A stretch of 64,000 bases of DNA, taken from assembly GCF_008923205.2 (NCBI RefSeq), contig NZ_WBMS02000042.1, positions 1 to 64,000 of the forward strand. Direction: 5' to 3'. This document shows, piece after piece, positions 39,612 through 47,847 of the stretch. The DNA is from Actinomadura physcomitrii (GTDB taxonomy: Bacteria; Actinomycetota; Actinomycetes; Streptosporangiales; Streptosporangiaceae). Both the position numbers and the translations under genes were made by a program. The notes below the pieces were generated by a model. It saw only the letters and a program-made list of their open reading frames with translations. It made no database searches and was not told where the DNA came from. Each line of letters starts with the position of its first letter. Position 1 is the first letter of the stretch.

Positions 39612-40072
39612 GCGTCTTCCGGGCCGCCATCGCCCCGCTTCTGGCCGGAGCGGTCACCCTCGGCTCGCTCAGCGCCTGGACGATGACCGGCCGCGCCGGT
39701 CGGCCCGCGGACGTCCGGGTGAGCGACGCCTGGGTGATGGTGCCGATGGCGCCGCAGACGTCCGCCTTCTTCACGCTCACCAACAGCGGCGACGCGTCCG
39801 ACGTCCTGGTCGCGGTCCGCAGTTCCGCCTCCGTCGTCACCATGATCGGAAGGCAGGCCGACCACGACGGCTCCGGCTCGATGGTGATGATCGACACGCT
39901 GACCGTGCCGGCTCACGGCACCATCCGCATGACCCCGTTCACCACCGACGTCATGATCCAGCAGACCCATCCCCTGACCGCCGGTGAGCGCGTGCCGTTC
40001 ACCCTGGTGTTCCGCCGGAGCGGGACGGTCCGCGTCACCGCCGTCGTCGTCCCGCCCGGCGGCCACTCCTGA
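39608..40072 (+). CDS. PCuAC-type periplasmic copper chaperone
   Basis: A 154-residue protein with a signal anchor (residues 5 to 27) and one PCuAC (DUF461) domain: VRVSDAWVMVPMAPQTSAFF, TLTNSGDASDVLVAV, TVPAHGTIRMTPF, ERVPFTLVFRRSG. Family members bind Cu(I) through a His-Met-His-Met set. Here the first His position is Met (VVTMIGRQ) and the second appears as Asp (TTDVMIQQ), so binding must rely on Met or on the nearby His-Asp (ADHDGSG). It overlaps copA as GTGA. Delivery of copper outside the membrane to the Sco protein is a reasonable guess. Confidence 0.8.
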   Translation: MSVFRAAIAPLLAGAVTLGSLSAWTMTGRAGRPADVRVSDAWVMVPMAPQTSAFFTLTNSGDASDVLVAVRSSASVVTMIGRQADHDGSGSMVMIDTLTVPAHGTIRMTPFTTDVMIQQTHPLTAGERVPFTLVFRRSGTVRVTAVVVPPGGHS

Positions 40073-40114
40073 GCCCGCCCGCTCGATGAGCCCACGGAGG
40101 ATGGACCTGCCCCG

Positions 40115-40840
40115 ATGACAGAGCCCCCGGCCGCAGGAGCGACGGAGCCGGCCGTCGCCGACCAGGGAATGCGGTTGCTGCGCGCGGCGGCGTTCTCGGT
40201 CGTCTGCGTGTCGGTATCGGGCTGCGCGCACGCATCGGCCTCGGGCGCGGGGCTTTCGTGGTGGTCCGTCCTCGCCGGGTGGCTGCTGACGCTGTGCCTG
40301 GTGACGCCGCTGGCCGGACGGGAGCGGTCGAGGCCGGGCATCATCGCGGCGCTGCTGTGCGGCCAGCTCCTCCTGCACGTGCTCTTCGCCCTCGGACAGT
40401 GTCACGGGGCGGGCCCGGAGCCCGGCGCGTCACCTTCGGCGATGCCTGCGATGCCGGCGCACGGGGCCGGCATGAACATGGGCCCGTCGCTGATGCCCGG
40501 GCCGACGATGTTCGCCGCGCACCTGGTCGCCGCCGCATTGCTCGGCTGGCTGCTGCACCACGGGGACCGCGCCCTGTGGTCGCTGGAGCGGGTCTCGCGG
40601 CGCGTGACGGGCGTGCTCAGCGGTCCGTTGGCCAGGCTGTTGGACGCGGCTCTCCTGCGGCTTCCCGCCCTGCCCCTGCCTCCGATGCGCCCGCACGCCC
40701 GTGGCGCCGAGGCACGGGGCAAGCCGGACCAGATCGTCCTGCTGCACCACGCGGTGATCCGGCGCGGCCCGCCCATGGGTGTGTCGAGGCGAGCAACGTA
40801 CGGGCGGCCTGACCGCCCGGTTCTTTCACCCTCCGCCTGA
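40115..40840 (+). CDS. Met/His-rich membrane protein of the copper cluster, copy 2
   Basis: A 241-residue membrane protein with about five hydrophobic segments and the external loop PSAMPAMPAHGAGMNMGPSL, strongly Met/His-rich. It is a paralogue of the protein at 36353: both start with MRLLRA/LMRAGAF-like segments, share a conserved AAHLVAAALLGWLLHHGDRALW helix, and end with a HHAVIRRGPP-like tail. GGAGG lies 14 bases before the ATG, which is long. The pair flanks copA, so both may feed or receive copper from it. Confidence 0.65.
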   Translation: MTEPPAAGATEPAVADQGMRLLRAAAFSVVCVSVSGCAHASASGAGLSWWSVLAGWLLTLCLVTPLAGRERSRPGIIAALLCGQLLLHVLFALGQCHGAGPEPGASPSAMPAMPAHGAGMNMGPSLMPGPTMFAAHLVAAALLGWLLHHGDRALWSLERVSRRVTGVLSGPLARLLDAALLRLPALPLPPMRPHARGAEARGKPDQIVLLHHAVIRRGPPMGVSRRATYGRPDRPVLSPSA

Positions 40841-41010
40841 TCGCGTGCCCGGACGCCGCGATCGGCGGCGGCACCGGCGACCCGGATCGCCCAGGCCGTG
40901 ATTACGGCGCTGGGCTCTGACGCCGCACCACATGACCGCATGCCCGGATGGGCTGCCCGCGTGTGATGCGAGACGTGCCGGTGCCCGGAGCACGACGAGG
41001 AGAACGAGTC

Positions 41011-42444
41011 ATGACCACGAACCAGAAACCGGCCCAGGCGAGGGACGCGTCGCCGAGACCGGTGGGCGTCCCGGCGCCGCGGGAGGCCGCCGATTCCAGC
41101 CGGGGAGCGCCGCTCGACGGGAGCGGATCGGGAATGTGGAGCCGGATCCGGCCCGCCCTCCTGCGCCTGCACTTCTACGCGGGCATTCTCATCGGACCGT
41201 TCCTGCTGGTGACCGCGTTCACCGGGCTGCTCTACACGACGGCCCCGCAGGTCGAATCCATCATGTACAAGCACGAACTGACCGTCACGCCGCACGGTAG
41301 GGCGGTTCCGCTCGCCCAGCAGGTCGAGGCCGGTACCCGTGCGGTGCCCGGCGGCACTCTGGTGTCGGTCACCCCGGGCCCTGGCCGTTCCGACAGCACG
41401 CGGGTCGTCATGGACGCCCCCGGCCTGCCCGAGGGCTACAGCAAGACCGCCTTCGTCAACCCCTACAACGGCAAGGTGCTCGGCACGCTGCGCACCTACG
41501 GCGAGTGGCTCCCGGCGCGCGCCTGGCTGGACGGCCTGCACCGCACGCTGCACCTCGGTGACGTCGGCCGCAACTACAGCGAGCTCGCGGCGAGCTGGCT
41601 GTGGGTCGAGGTGCTCGGCGGCCTCGCGCTCTGGCTCGGCGCTCCGCGGACGCGGCGGCGCCTGCGCCGCACGCTGCTGCCGGGCGACGCGGGCCGGGGA
41701 CGACGCCGCGTGCTGTCCTGGCACGGCGCGGTCGGGCTGTGGGCCGCGATCGGGTTCCTGGGCCTCTCGGCGACCGGGCTGACCTGGTCCGCGCACGCCG
41801 GCATGAGCATCGGCGCGATCCAGGACCAGATGGGCGGCAGCACCCCATCGGTGGCCACCGAGCTGCCCTCGGGATCGGCGGCGGCCGGCCGGGATGTCGG
41901 CATCGAGGCGGTGGCGCGATCGGCCCGCGGCGCCGGCCTGCACGGCAAGCTCGTCATCACGCCGCCGGAGAAGCCGGGCACCGCCTGGGTGGTCAAGGAG
42001 AACACCCGTTCCTGGCCGGAGCATCAGGACTCGGTGGCCGTCGATCCCGCCACGGGCGCGGTGGTCTCCAAGCTGCGGTTCGCCGACTACCCGCTGCTCG
42101 CCAAGCTGACGCGCTGGGGCATCGACGCGCACATGGGCCTGCTGTTCGGCCTGGCCAATCAGATCGTCCTCGCGCTGCTGGCGCTGTCGCTCATCACCCT
42201 GCTCGTTCTGGGCTACCGGATGTGGTGGCTGCGGCGTCCCACCCGCGCGCAGCGGCCCACGCTGGGACGCCCGCCCGCGAGGGGCGCCTGGCGCAGGCTA
42301 CCGGGCCGGGTGCTCGCGCCGGTCGTGGTGGTCGCGGCCGTCCTCGGCTACTACCTTCCGTTGTTCGGCCTGCCGCTGCTGGCGTTCCTGCTGGTGGACC
42401 TCGCGGTGGGCGCGCTGCGGCGGCGCGGGGCGGTGGCCCGATGA
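41011..42444 (+). CDS. PepSY-domain membrane protein
   Basis: A 477-residue protein with four main membrane segments. After a 45-residue polar start comes LLRLHFYAGILIGPFLLVTA, the first segment with the typical heme/iron reductase-like LHxYxG pattern, then PepSY domains outside. Later segments hold WHGAVGLWAAIGFLGLSATG and QIVLALLALSLITLLVLGYR. Family members (PiuB-like) accompany metal uptake or reduction. The ATG at 41011 has GAGGAG 8 bases upstream. It overlaps the DUF5134 gene as ATGA. A copper reductase role is plausible from context. Confidence 0.8.
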   Translation: MTTNQKPAQARDASPRPVGVPAPREAADSSRGAPLDGSGSGMWSRIRPALLRLHFYAGILIGPFLLVTAFTGLLYTTAPQVESIMYKHELTVTPHGRAVPLAQQVEAGTRAVPGGTLVSVTPGPGRSDSTRVVMDAPGLPEGYSKTAFVNPYNGKVLGTLRTYGEWLPARAWLDGLHRTLHLGDVGRNYSELAASWLWVEVLGGLALWLGAPRTRRRLRRTLLPGDAGRGRRRVLSWHGAVGLWAAIGFLGLSATGLTWSAHAGMSIGAIQDQMGGSTPSVATELPSGSAAAGRDVGIEAVARSARGAGLHGKLVITPPEKPGTAWVVKENTRSWPEHQDSVAVDPATGAVVSKLRFADYPLLAKLTRWGIDAHMGLLFGLANQIVLALLALSLITLLVLGYRMWWLRRPTRAQRPTLGRPPARGAWRRLPGRVLAPVVVVAAVLGYYLPLFGLPLLAFLLVDLAVGALRRRGAVAR

Positions 42445-43112
42445 TCGCAGCCACGGGTCTGCGCTGGGTGCTGACCATCCTGTTCGCCGTGCTCGCGCTC
42501 TACGGCACGTGGCGGGCGATCACCGGGCACGGCGGTCGGCACGCCGGGCAAGGCGAGGTGACGGGCCGCGTCGCGCACGCGCTGCACGCCGCGATGGCCG
42601 TCGCGATGGGCGCGATGGTGTGGCCGCGGGGGATGGACCTTCCCGCGCGGCCGCAGGTCGTCTTCTTCACCGTGGCGGCGCTGTGGTTCGTCGCGGTCGC
42701 CGTGGTGATTCCTGGAGGGGTACCCCGCGTCCGGGCGCTTCCCGCCGCGCTTCCCCATGTGCTGGTGATGGGCGCGATGGCCTGGATGGTGCATGCGATG
42801 ACCGGTGCGATGTCCGGGCACGGCGGCAGCGGCGGCATGGGGGACATGGCCGGCATGGACATGTCGGGTGGCTCGGGGCTCTCGTCGATGAGCGTGCACG
42901 GCGGTGCGCGGGCGGCCGCCGCGGTCCTGGCCGTCCTGATGCTGGCGTTCACCCTGCGGTGGCTGGCCCGAGCCTTCGACATCGCGCGCGCGGACGGAGC
43001 GGCGGCGGAAGGGCCTGCGGGCGAGCAGGCAGGAGACGAGGGAGCGTGGGATCTCGGGTGCCACGGCGCCATGGCCTTCGGCATGGCGGTGATGCTCGCA
43101 TTGCTTCTGTGA
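42441..43112 (+). CDS. DUF5134-type Met/His-rich membrane protein
   Basis: A 223-residue protein with six membrane segments and many Met/His residues at their ends: VAHALHAAMAVAMGAMVWPR, MVHAMTGAMSGHGG, and the loop GGMGDMAGMDMSGG; the last segment is CHGAMAFGMAVMLALLL. This pattern fits DUF5134 proteins of actinobacterial copper clusters. It starts in an ATGA overlap with the PepSY gene and is followed by a strong terminator. Copper handling within the membrane is likely; the exact role is not known. Confidence 0.75.
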   Translation: MIAATGLRWVLTILFAVLALYGTWRAITGHGGRHAGQGEVTGRVAHALHAAMAVAMGAMVWPRGMDLPARPQVVFFTVAALWFVAVAVVIPGGVPRVRALPAALPHVLVMGAMAWMVHAMTGAMSGHGGSGGMGDMAGMDMSGGSGLSSMSVHGGARAAAAVLAVLMLAFTLRWLARAFDIARADGAAAEGPAGEQAGDEGAWDLGCHGAMAFGMAVMLALLL

Positions 43113-43126
43113 CGAGCTCTCGGCGA

Positions 43127-43157
43127 ACCCCGCTGTGCCCCTCGGGCACGGCGGGGT
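43127..43157 (+). terminator. terminator between the two copper operons
   Basis: ACCCCGCTGTGCCC and GGGCACGGCGGGGT form a 14-bp stem with one G-T pair around CTC. It follows the DUF5134 stop by 14 bases and separates it from the Sco-DyP unit. Confidence 0.8.
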
Positions 43158-43339
43158 CCGCCGGCGTCGAGCCTTCTGCTCGCCGGGGCCGCGATGGAGA
43201 TTTCACCCGTCGTCGACACGCACCGCGATCGCGGTGACCCGGCGTTCCACGGCCGTGTCAACGGCCTGACCTCACCCACGTTCGCGCCGCCGCGCGTGAA
43301 GTGCCCGCCGGCGGTGTCTCCTCACCTTCGGAGGCCATC

Positions 43340-44020
43340 ATGCGTGCCTTCTCGCGCGCTTCCTTCCGTTCGTCCCGTCCGACCACTGTCGGGTTCGCCG
43401 GTGCATTGGCGGCGGTCTGCCTGACCGTCTCGGCGTGCGGCGGTTCAGCCGCCGGTAATGCGACCGCGACGACGGCGACCGCCTCGCCTTCGGGCGGGAC
43501 CGCCGTCCGGCTCGACCGTCCGCTGACCAAGCCGGAACTGACACTGACCGACGACCACGGGAAGCCCTTCGACCTGGTCAAGCGGACGGCGGGGAAGCCG
43601 ACGCTGATGTACTTCGGTTACACCCACTGTCCTGACGTGTGTCCGACGACGATGGCCGACCTGGCCAACGCCGTGAAGCAATTGCCCGAAGCGGACCAGA
43701 AGCGCCTTCAGGTGATCTTCGTGACCACCGATCCCGCCCGCGACACGCCCAAGCGGCTGCACCAGTGGCTCGCCGCGTTCGACCGCCGCTTCACCGGGCT
43801 GAGCGGCGACTTCGACGCCGTGCAGAAGGCCGCGCGGAGCGTGGGCGTGTCGGTGGACGAGCCCGTGAAGAACGCCGACGGAAGCTACACCGTCACGCAC
43901 GGCGCCGAGGTCCTGGCCTTCTCCCCGGCGGACGACAAGGTCCACATCATCTACACCTCGGGCACCACGACCCAGCGGTACGCGGCCGACCTGCCCGCGC
44001 TGATCCGGGGGCAGGTATGA
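43340..44020 (+). CDS. sco: SCO1/SenC-type copper chaperone lipoprotein
   Basis: A 226-residue lipoprotein: signal peptide with lipobox LTVSACGG (Cys at about 33), then a thioredoxin-like domain. Copper ligands are the Cys pair in YTHCPDVCPTTMADL and a distal His in YTVTHGAEVLAF. Sco proteins metallate the CuA site of cytochrome oxidase or, in streptomycetes, pass copper to the DyP peroxidase DtpA. The next gene is such a peroxidase and overlaps this stop as ATGA. Start ATG 43340 with GGAGG at 5 bases. Confidence 0.9.
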   Translation: MRAFSRASFRSSRPTTVGFAGALAAVCLTVSACGGSAAGNATATTATASPSGGTAVRLDRPLTKPELTLTDDHGKPFDLVKRTAGKPTLMYFGYTHCPDVCPTTMADLANAVKQLPEADQKRLQVIFVTTDPARDTPKRLHQWLAAFDRRFTGLSGDFDAVQKAARSVGVSVDEPVKNADGSYTVTHGAEVLAFSPADDKVHIIYTSGTTTQRYAADLPALIRGQV

Positions 44021-45267
44021 GGGCTCGGGCCGCCGCCGCGGCATCGCTCCTGTCTCGCCGGCGGTTGCTGGGCATCGCGGGCGGAACCGGAGTCGTCGGC
44101 CTTGCGGCCGGTGGGCTGGCCGGTGCCGCAGCCCGCGGAGCGGACGGACGCGATGAGCCCGCGCTGAGCACCGTCGGCGCCACGGCGGTCCCCTTTCACG
44201 GACGCCACCAGGCCGGGATCGCCACGCCGTTGCAGGCCTGCGGGCATCTGATCGCGTTCGACCTGCGACCTGATGCGGACCGCCGTGCCGCGGCCGCGCT
44301 GATGCGGCGCTGGTCGCAGGCGGCCGAGGCGATGACGGCCGGACGGCCGCCCGGTGACGACGACCAGATCGCGCTGGACGCGGGCCCGTCCTCGCTGACG
44401 GTGACGTTCGGCTTCGGCCGGACGTTCTTCGCCAAGACCGGGCTCGAGAGCCGCCTCCCGGCGGCGCTGGTGGAGATACCGCCGTTCTCCGCCGACGCGC
44501 TCGACCGCACCAGGAGCGGCGGCGACCTGTGGATCCAGATCGGCGCGGACGATCCGCTCGTCGCCGTGCACGCCTTGCGGGTCCTGCAACGCGCCGCCTC
44601 CGGCACCGCCGAGGCGCGCTGGCAGATGAACGGCTTCAACCGCGCGCCGGGGGCCACCCGGCGGCCGATGACGGTCCGCAACCTGATGGGCCAGATCGAC
44701 GGCACCAACAACCCGCGCCCGTCCGACACCGGCTTCGACGCCAAGATCTTCGTCTCCCGTACGACGGGCCCCGAGGCGTGGATGAACGGCGGGTCGTACG
44801 CGGTCGTCCGGCGCATCCGGATGCTGCTGGACACCTGGGAGCGGTTGCCCACCGCCCGGCAGGAGCGGGTCATCGGCCGCCGCAAGGACAGCGGCGCCCC
44901 GCTGTCCGGCGGCACCGAGACCACACCGGTGAACCTGTCGGCGACGGGACCCGACGGAACGCTGGCCGTCCCCGGCGACGCCCACGTCCGGGTCGCGGCA
45001 CCCGAGTCCAACGGCGGAGCCACCCTGCTGCGCCGCGGGTTCTCCTACCACGACGGCCACCGCGCCGACGGTGCGCCCGACGCCGGACTGCTGTTCATCG
45101 CCTGGCAGGCCGACCCCACCACCGGGTTCATCCAGGTGCAGCGCAAACTCGACGGCGCGGACGGCCTCACCCGGTTCATCCGGCACGAGTCCAGCGCCGT
45201 CTTCGCCGTCCCCGGCGGCGCCACGGCGCCCGGCGACTACGTCGGCCGCGCCCTGCTGGAATCATGA
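44017..45267 (+). CDS. Tat-exported DyP-type heme peroxidase (DtpA/EfeB-like)
   Basis: A 416-residue peroxidase. The twin-arginine signal SRRRLLGIAGG lies at about residues 13 to 24. The DyP signature G-x-x-D-G is present in MGQIDGTNNPRPSD with the catalytic Asp, and the heme-ligand His in GDAHVRVAAPESNGG followed by LLRRGFSYHDG. Coupling to Sco and the copper cluster points to a DtpA-like role, in which an extracellular copper enzyme is matured or oxidised. An EfeB role in iron uptake is less likely as no efeUO is near. Confidence 0.9.
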   Translation: MRARAAAAASLLSRRRLLGIAGGTGVVGLAAGGLAGAAARGADGRDEPALSTVGATAVPFHGRHQAGIATPLQACGHLIAFDLRPDADRRAAAALMRRWSQAAEAMTAGRPPGDDDQIALDAGPSSLTVTFGFGRTFFAKTGLESRLPAALVEIPPFSADALDRTRSGGDLWIQIGADDPLVAVHALRVLQRAASGTAEARWQMNGFNRAPGATRRPMTVRNLMGQIDGTNNPRPSDTGFDAKIFVSRTTGPEAWMNGGSYAVVRRIRMLLDTWERLPTARQERVIGRRKDSGAPLSGGTETTPVNLSATGPDGTLAVPGDAHVRVAAPESNGGATLLRRGFSYHDGHRADGAPDAGLLFIAWQADPTTGFIQVQRKLDGADGLTRFIRHESSAVFAVPGGATAPGDYVGRALLES

Positions 45268-45297
45268 CCACCCAAGGCGGCCACCGATGCGTTCTCG

Positions 45298-46386
45298 TCA
45301 GAGTTCGTCGGGCCGAGGCGTCCAGCGCCGCTCGACTCCGGCCAGCCGCCAGTACGCGATGGCCGCCGCCCAGACCGCGACGAACAGACCGACGATGATG
45401 AACCCGACGTTGTCCAGATCCAGTCCGGCGATCCAGTTGGTCACCGGGTCGTCCAGGCCCGCGTCGTCATGGAGCAGGCCGACGATCTCGATGGTGCCGA
45501 TGACGAAGGCGACCGCGACCGAAAGGCCGGTGATGGTGAGGTTGTAGTAGACCTTGCGCACGGGATTGGCGAACGCCCAGTGGTAGGCGAAGTTCATGAA
45601 CGTGCCGTCGAGGGTGTCGAACAGGCTCATCCCGGCGGCGAACAGCACCGGCAGCGTGAGGATCGCGTACCAGGGCAGGCCGCCCGCCGCTCCGCTGCCG
45701 GCCAGCACCAGCACCGCGATCTCGGTGGCGGTGTCGAAGCCCAGCCCGAACACCAGCCCGATCGGGTACATCTGCCATGGACGGGTGATGGCGCGCAGCA
45801 GCCGCCCGAGGAACCGGTTGAGCAGGCCGCGCTGGTCCAGCTTGGCCTCCAGCGCCCGCTCGTCGAACTCGCCGCGCTTCATCGCCCGCCAGACGCCGAG
45901 GATGCCGAACAGCGCGAGGAGGTTGAGAAACGCGATCAGGTAGAGGAACCCGCCGGAGACGCTGGTACCGATCAGCCCCAGCGTGCGATGCGTCCCGGAG
46001 TCCTGGTCGAGGAGCGTCCCGGCGGCGTGCGCGCCCACCGCGATGAGCGCGGCCATCACGACGACGATGCTGGAATGCCCGAGCGCGAACCAGAACCCCA
46101 CCGACACGGGGCGCTTGCCGTCGGCCATGAGCTTGCGGGTCGTGTTGTCGATCGCCGCGATATGGTCGGCGTCGAACGCGTGCCGCATGCCCAGGGTGTA
46201 GGCCGTGACGCCGAGCCCGACACCGAACACCTTGGTCCCGATCGTGTAGTGCTGCGGCGCCACCAGCAGCACGAGCACGCCCCACGCGGCGACGTGCAGC
46301 ACGACGATGACACCGAGCAGCCCGGCGAGGCGGGCCCAGTCCCGCCGTTCGAGAGCGGACAGGACCGTGCGCATGCGTGGGGCCAA
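45298..46386 (-). CDS. NicT/HoxN-family transporter, probably for cobalt
   Basis: A 362-residue membrane protein with eight segments. The signature metal motif is GMRHAFDADHIAAIDNTTRK at about residues 66 to 85; the second motif GFWFALGHSSIVV and GLGFDTATEIAVLVL are also present. The family imports Ni2+ or Co2+. A cobalamin riboswitch in the leader strongly favours cobalt for B12. The start is TTG at 46386 with GGAAGG 8 bases upstream; ATG at 46374 is the alternative. It converges on the DyP peroxidase gene. Confidence 0.9.
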   Translation of the reverse strand: MAPRMRTVLSALERRDWARLAGLLGVIVVLHVAAWGVLVLLVAPQHYTIGTKVFGVGLGVTAYTLGMRHAFDADHIAAIDNTTRKLMADGKRPVSVGFWFALGHSSIVVVMAALIAVGAHAAGTLLDQDSGTHRTLGLIGTSVSGGFLYLIAFLNLLALFGILGVWRAMKRGEFDERALEAKLDQRGLLNRFLGRLLRAITRPWQMYPIGLVFGLGFDTATEIAVLVLAGSGAAGGLPWYAILTLPVLFAAGMSLFDTLDGTFMNFAYHWAFANPVRKVYYNLTITGLSVAVAFVIGTIEIVGLLHDDAGLDDPVTNWIAGLDLDNVGFIIVGLFVAVWAAAIAYWRLAGVERRWTPRPDEL

Positions 46387-46429
46387 GGAGATCGCCTTCC
46401 AGCACCTCGTGGAACGACTACGTCGGTGC

Positions 46430-46590
46430 CGCGGCCGGTCTCCTGGCTGACGGGACTTCGCGCCGTCCGCCTTCCCAGACCCGAAGACCCAGTGGCATAT
46501 CGGACAGAGCTACCCGATCACAGTGGCGAGGGCCGCGCCGGTTCCGCACCGGCTTCCCGTACACCACGGCCGCCTCAACATACGTCCGGC
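46430..46590 (-). ncRNA. cobalamin (AdoCbl) riboswitch
   Basis: On the complement strand the leader shows the ordered conserved blocks of the cobalamin aptamer: GGGAAGCCGGTGCGGAACC, GCGGCCCTCGCCACTGTGA (the B12-box partner region), GCCACTGGGTCTTCGGG, TGGGAAGGCGG, and the B12 box GTCAGCCAGGAGACCGGCC. It ends about 45 bases before the NicT start. High adenosylcobalamin should shut the transporter off, probably by blocking translation. Edges are approximate by some 20 bases. Confidence 0.93.
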
Positions 46591-46708
46591 TGCTCATATC
46601 TGTAAACATCGTCACCATGCGGCCGAGAACCGGCGGCAGGTGGTGTCGGCGGTGAGTCCAGGTGTTTCCCGGTATCGCAGGCCGTCACCACCTTCCTAGG
46701 ATCACGGC

Positions 46709-47221
46709 ATGCTGTCACCTCGCGGAGTCTTCGTCGTTATCGTCGCCGTTTCGGCCGCACTGGTTTCGGGCTGCGGTTCCGGTGGAGGAGGCGGCCACAC
46801 GAACGTCGCCGCCTCGGCGCCCGCGACGGTTCCGAGCACTCCGGCCGGCAGCGCCGCGACGTCGTCGGAGCCCAGCGTCACGCCGTCCACCGCGTCCTCG
46901 GCGCCCGCGCAGGGTGGTGAGTGCCCGCGCGACCAGATCCCGCTGCCGGACAACGCCACCATCAAGTCCGAGACGCACTCCGGTGTCGCCGGGGTGCCCT
47001 GCCTGCAGTACTCGATCACCATGCGGATAGGCGACGCCCGCGCCGCGTGGGAGAACACCCAGACGAAGGCGAAGGCCGCGGGGTACGAGGTGGAGGCGGA
47101 CAAGGAGCCGGTCGCGTACGTCCTCGAGGCGAAGGACAACGAGTCGTCGCCGTGGTCAACGATCACGTACACGTTCGGGGAGGGCGAGGTGCAGATCCTC
47201 GCCGAGCAGCGCCACTCCTGA
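46709..47221 (+). CDS. hypothetical lipoprotein
   Basis: A 170-residue exported protein with a lipobox LVSGCGS (Cys at about 22), a 50-residue Ala/Ser/Thr/Pro linker, and a compact domain of about 95 residues containing GGECPRDQIPLPDNATIKSE and one more Cys in GVPCLQYSITM, probably disulphide-bonded. Similar small lipoproteins are common in actinobacteria with no known function. The ATG at 46709 lacks a strong ribosome site. It stands alone between the riboswitch leader and a GNAT remnant. Confidence 0.7.
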   Translation: MLSPRGVFVVIVAVSAALVSGCGSGGGGGHTNVAASAPATVPSTPAGSAATSSEPSVTPSTASSAPAQGGECPRDQIPLPDNATIKSETHSGVAGVPCLQYSITMRIGDARAAWENTQTKAKAAGYEVEADKEPVAYVLEAKDNESSPWSTITYTFGEGEVQILAEQRHS

Positions 47222-47476
47222 CAGGAGGGCTCATCGGCGGTGCGCTCGGGGTAAGGCGATGGGACGGCAGCGTTCGTGCTGCAGCGGCGGCCGGTGCCCG
47301 CCTAGCATCTGCTCGTGACACGCGCCGTACGCGTGCCTGGAGCGACGGACGCCTCGCAGAGCCCCGCGTGCTGCACCTGCACTACACCGTCAAGCACTGA
47401 CGAGGGACGAGTACGGGGCGTCGCCCCACTGCACGGTGTTGCCGGCGGCGGTGGCATTCTGGTCGTCGGCTCGTCG

Positions 47477-47766
47477 CCTACGTCGGCGTCCGCGAGAACG
47501 GCCGGCTGGTGGCGATGGCGGGCGAACGGCTCCGCCCGCCGGGCTGGACGGAGATCAGCGCCGTCTGCACCGCGCCCGAGGCCCGCGGCCGCGGCCGCGG
47601 CCACGCCGCCCGCCTGGTGCGCGCGCTTGCGGCGCGCATCGAGGCGCGCGGCGAACGCCCGTTCCTGCACGTGGCCGAGGAGAACGCCGGCGCGATCGCG
47701 CTCTACGAGCGGCTCGGCTTCGAGGTCCGCGGGCGGGTGACGTTCCGCGGGTTGCGTATCCCGTGA
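47477..47766 (+). pseudogene. GNAT acetyltransferase lacking an intact N-terminal part
   Basis: The frame from about 47477 reads LVAYVGVRENGRLVAMAGER, then CTAPEARGRGRGHAARLVRA (acetyl-CoA loop) and VAEENAGAIALYERLGFEVR, a clear GNAT C-terminal half. The usual first strands and helix are not found in the same frame, and no good start precedes 47477. An ATG at 47509 could give only 85 residues. So this is a truncated or frameshifted gene rather than a full enzyme. Confidence 0.6.
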
Positions 47767-47815
47767 CGGTGTGTTGCGGCAGGGGTCGTGAACGCTTGCC
47801 GTTAACGGTGATGCC

Positions 47816-47836
47816 TATCCGGCGCTCATCCGGATA
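47816..47836. promoter_or_regulatory. 21-bp dyad just upstream of kup
   Basis: TATCCGG and CCGGATA form perfect 7-bp arms around CGCTCAT, ending 11 bases before the kup ATG. It may be an operator or a small leader hairpin hiding the ribosome site. No c-di-AMP riboswitch was recognised. Confidence 0.45.
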
Positions 47837-47847
47837 AGTAACGGCTC

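Noticed and set aside
47760..47847. c-di-AMP riboswitch upstream of kup
   Set aside because: The leader is too short and lacks the conserved ydaO blocks; only a small dyad is present.
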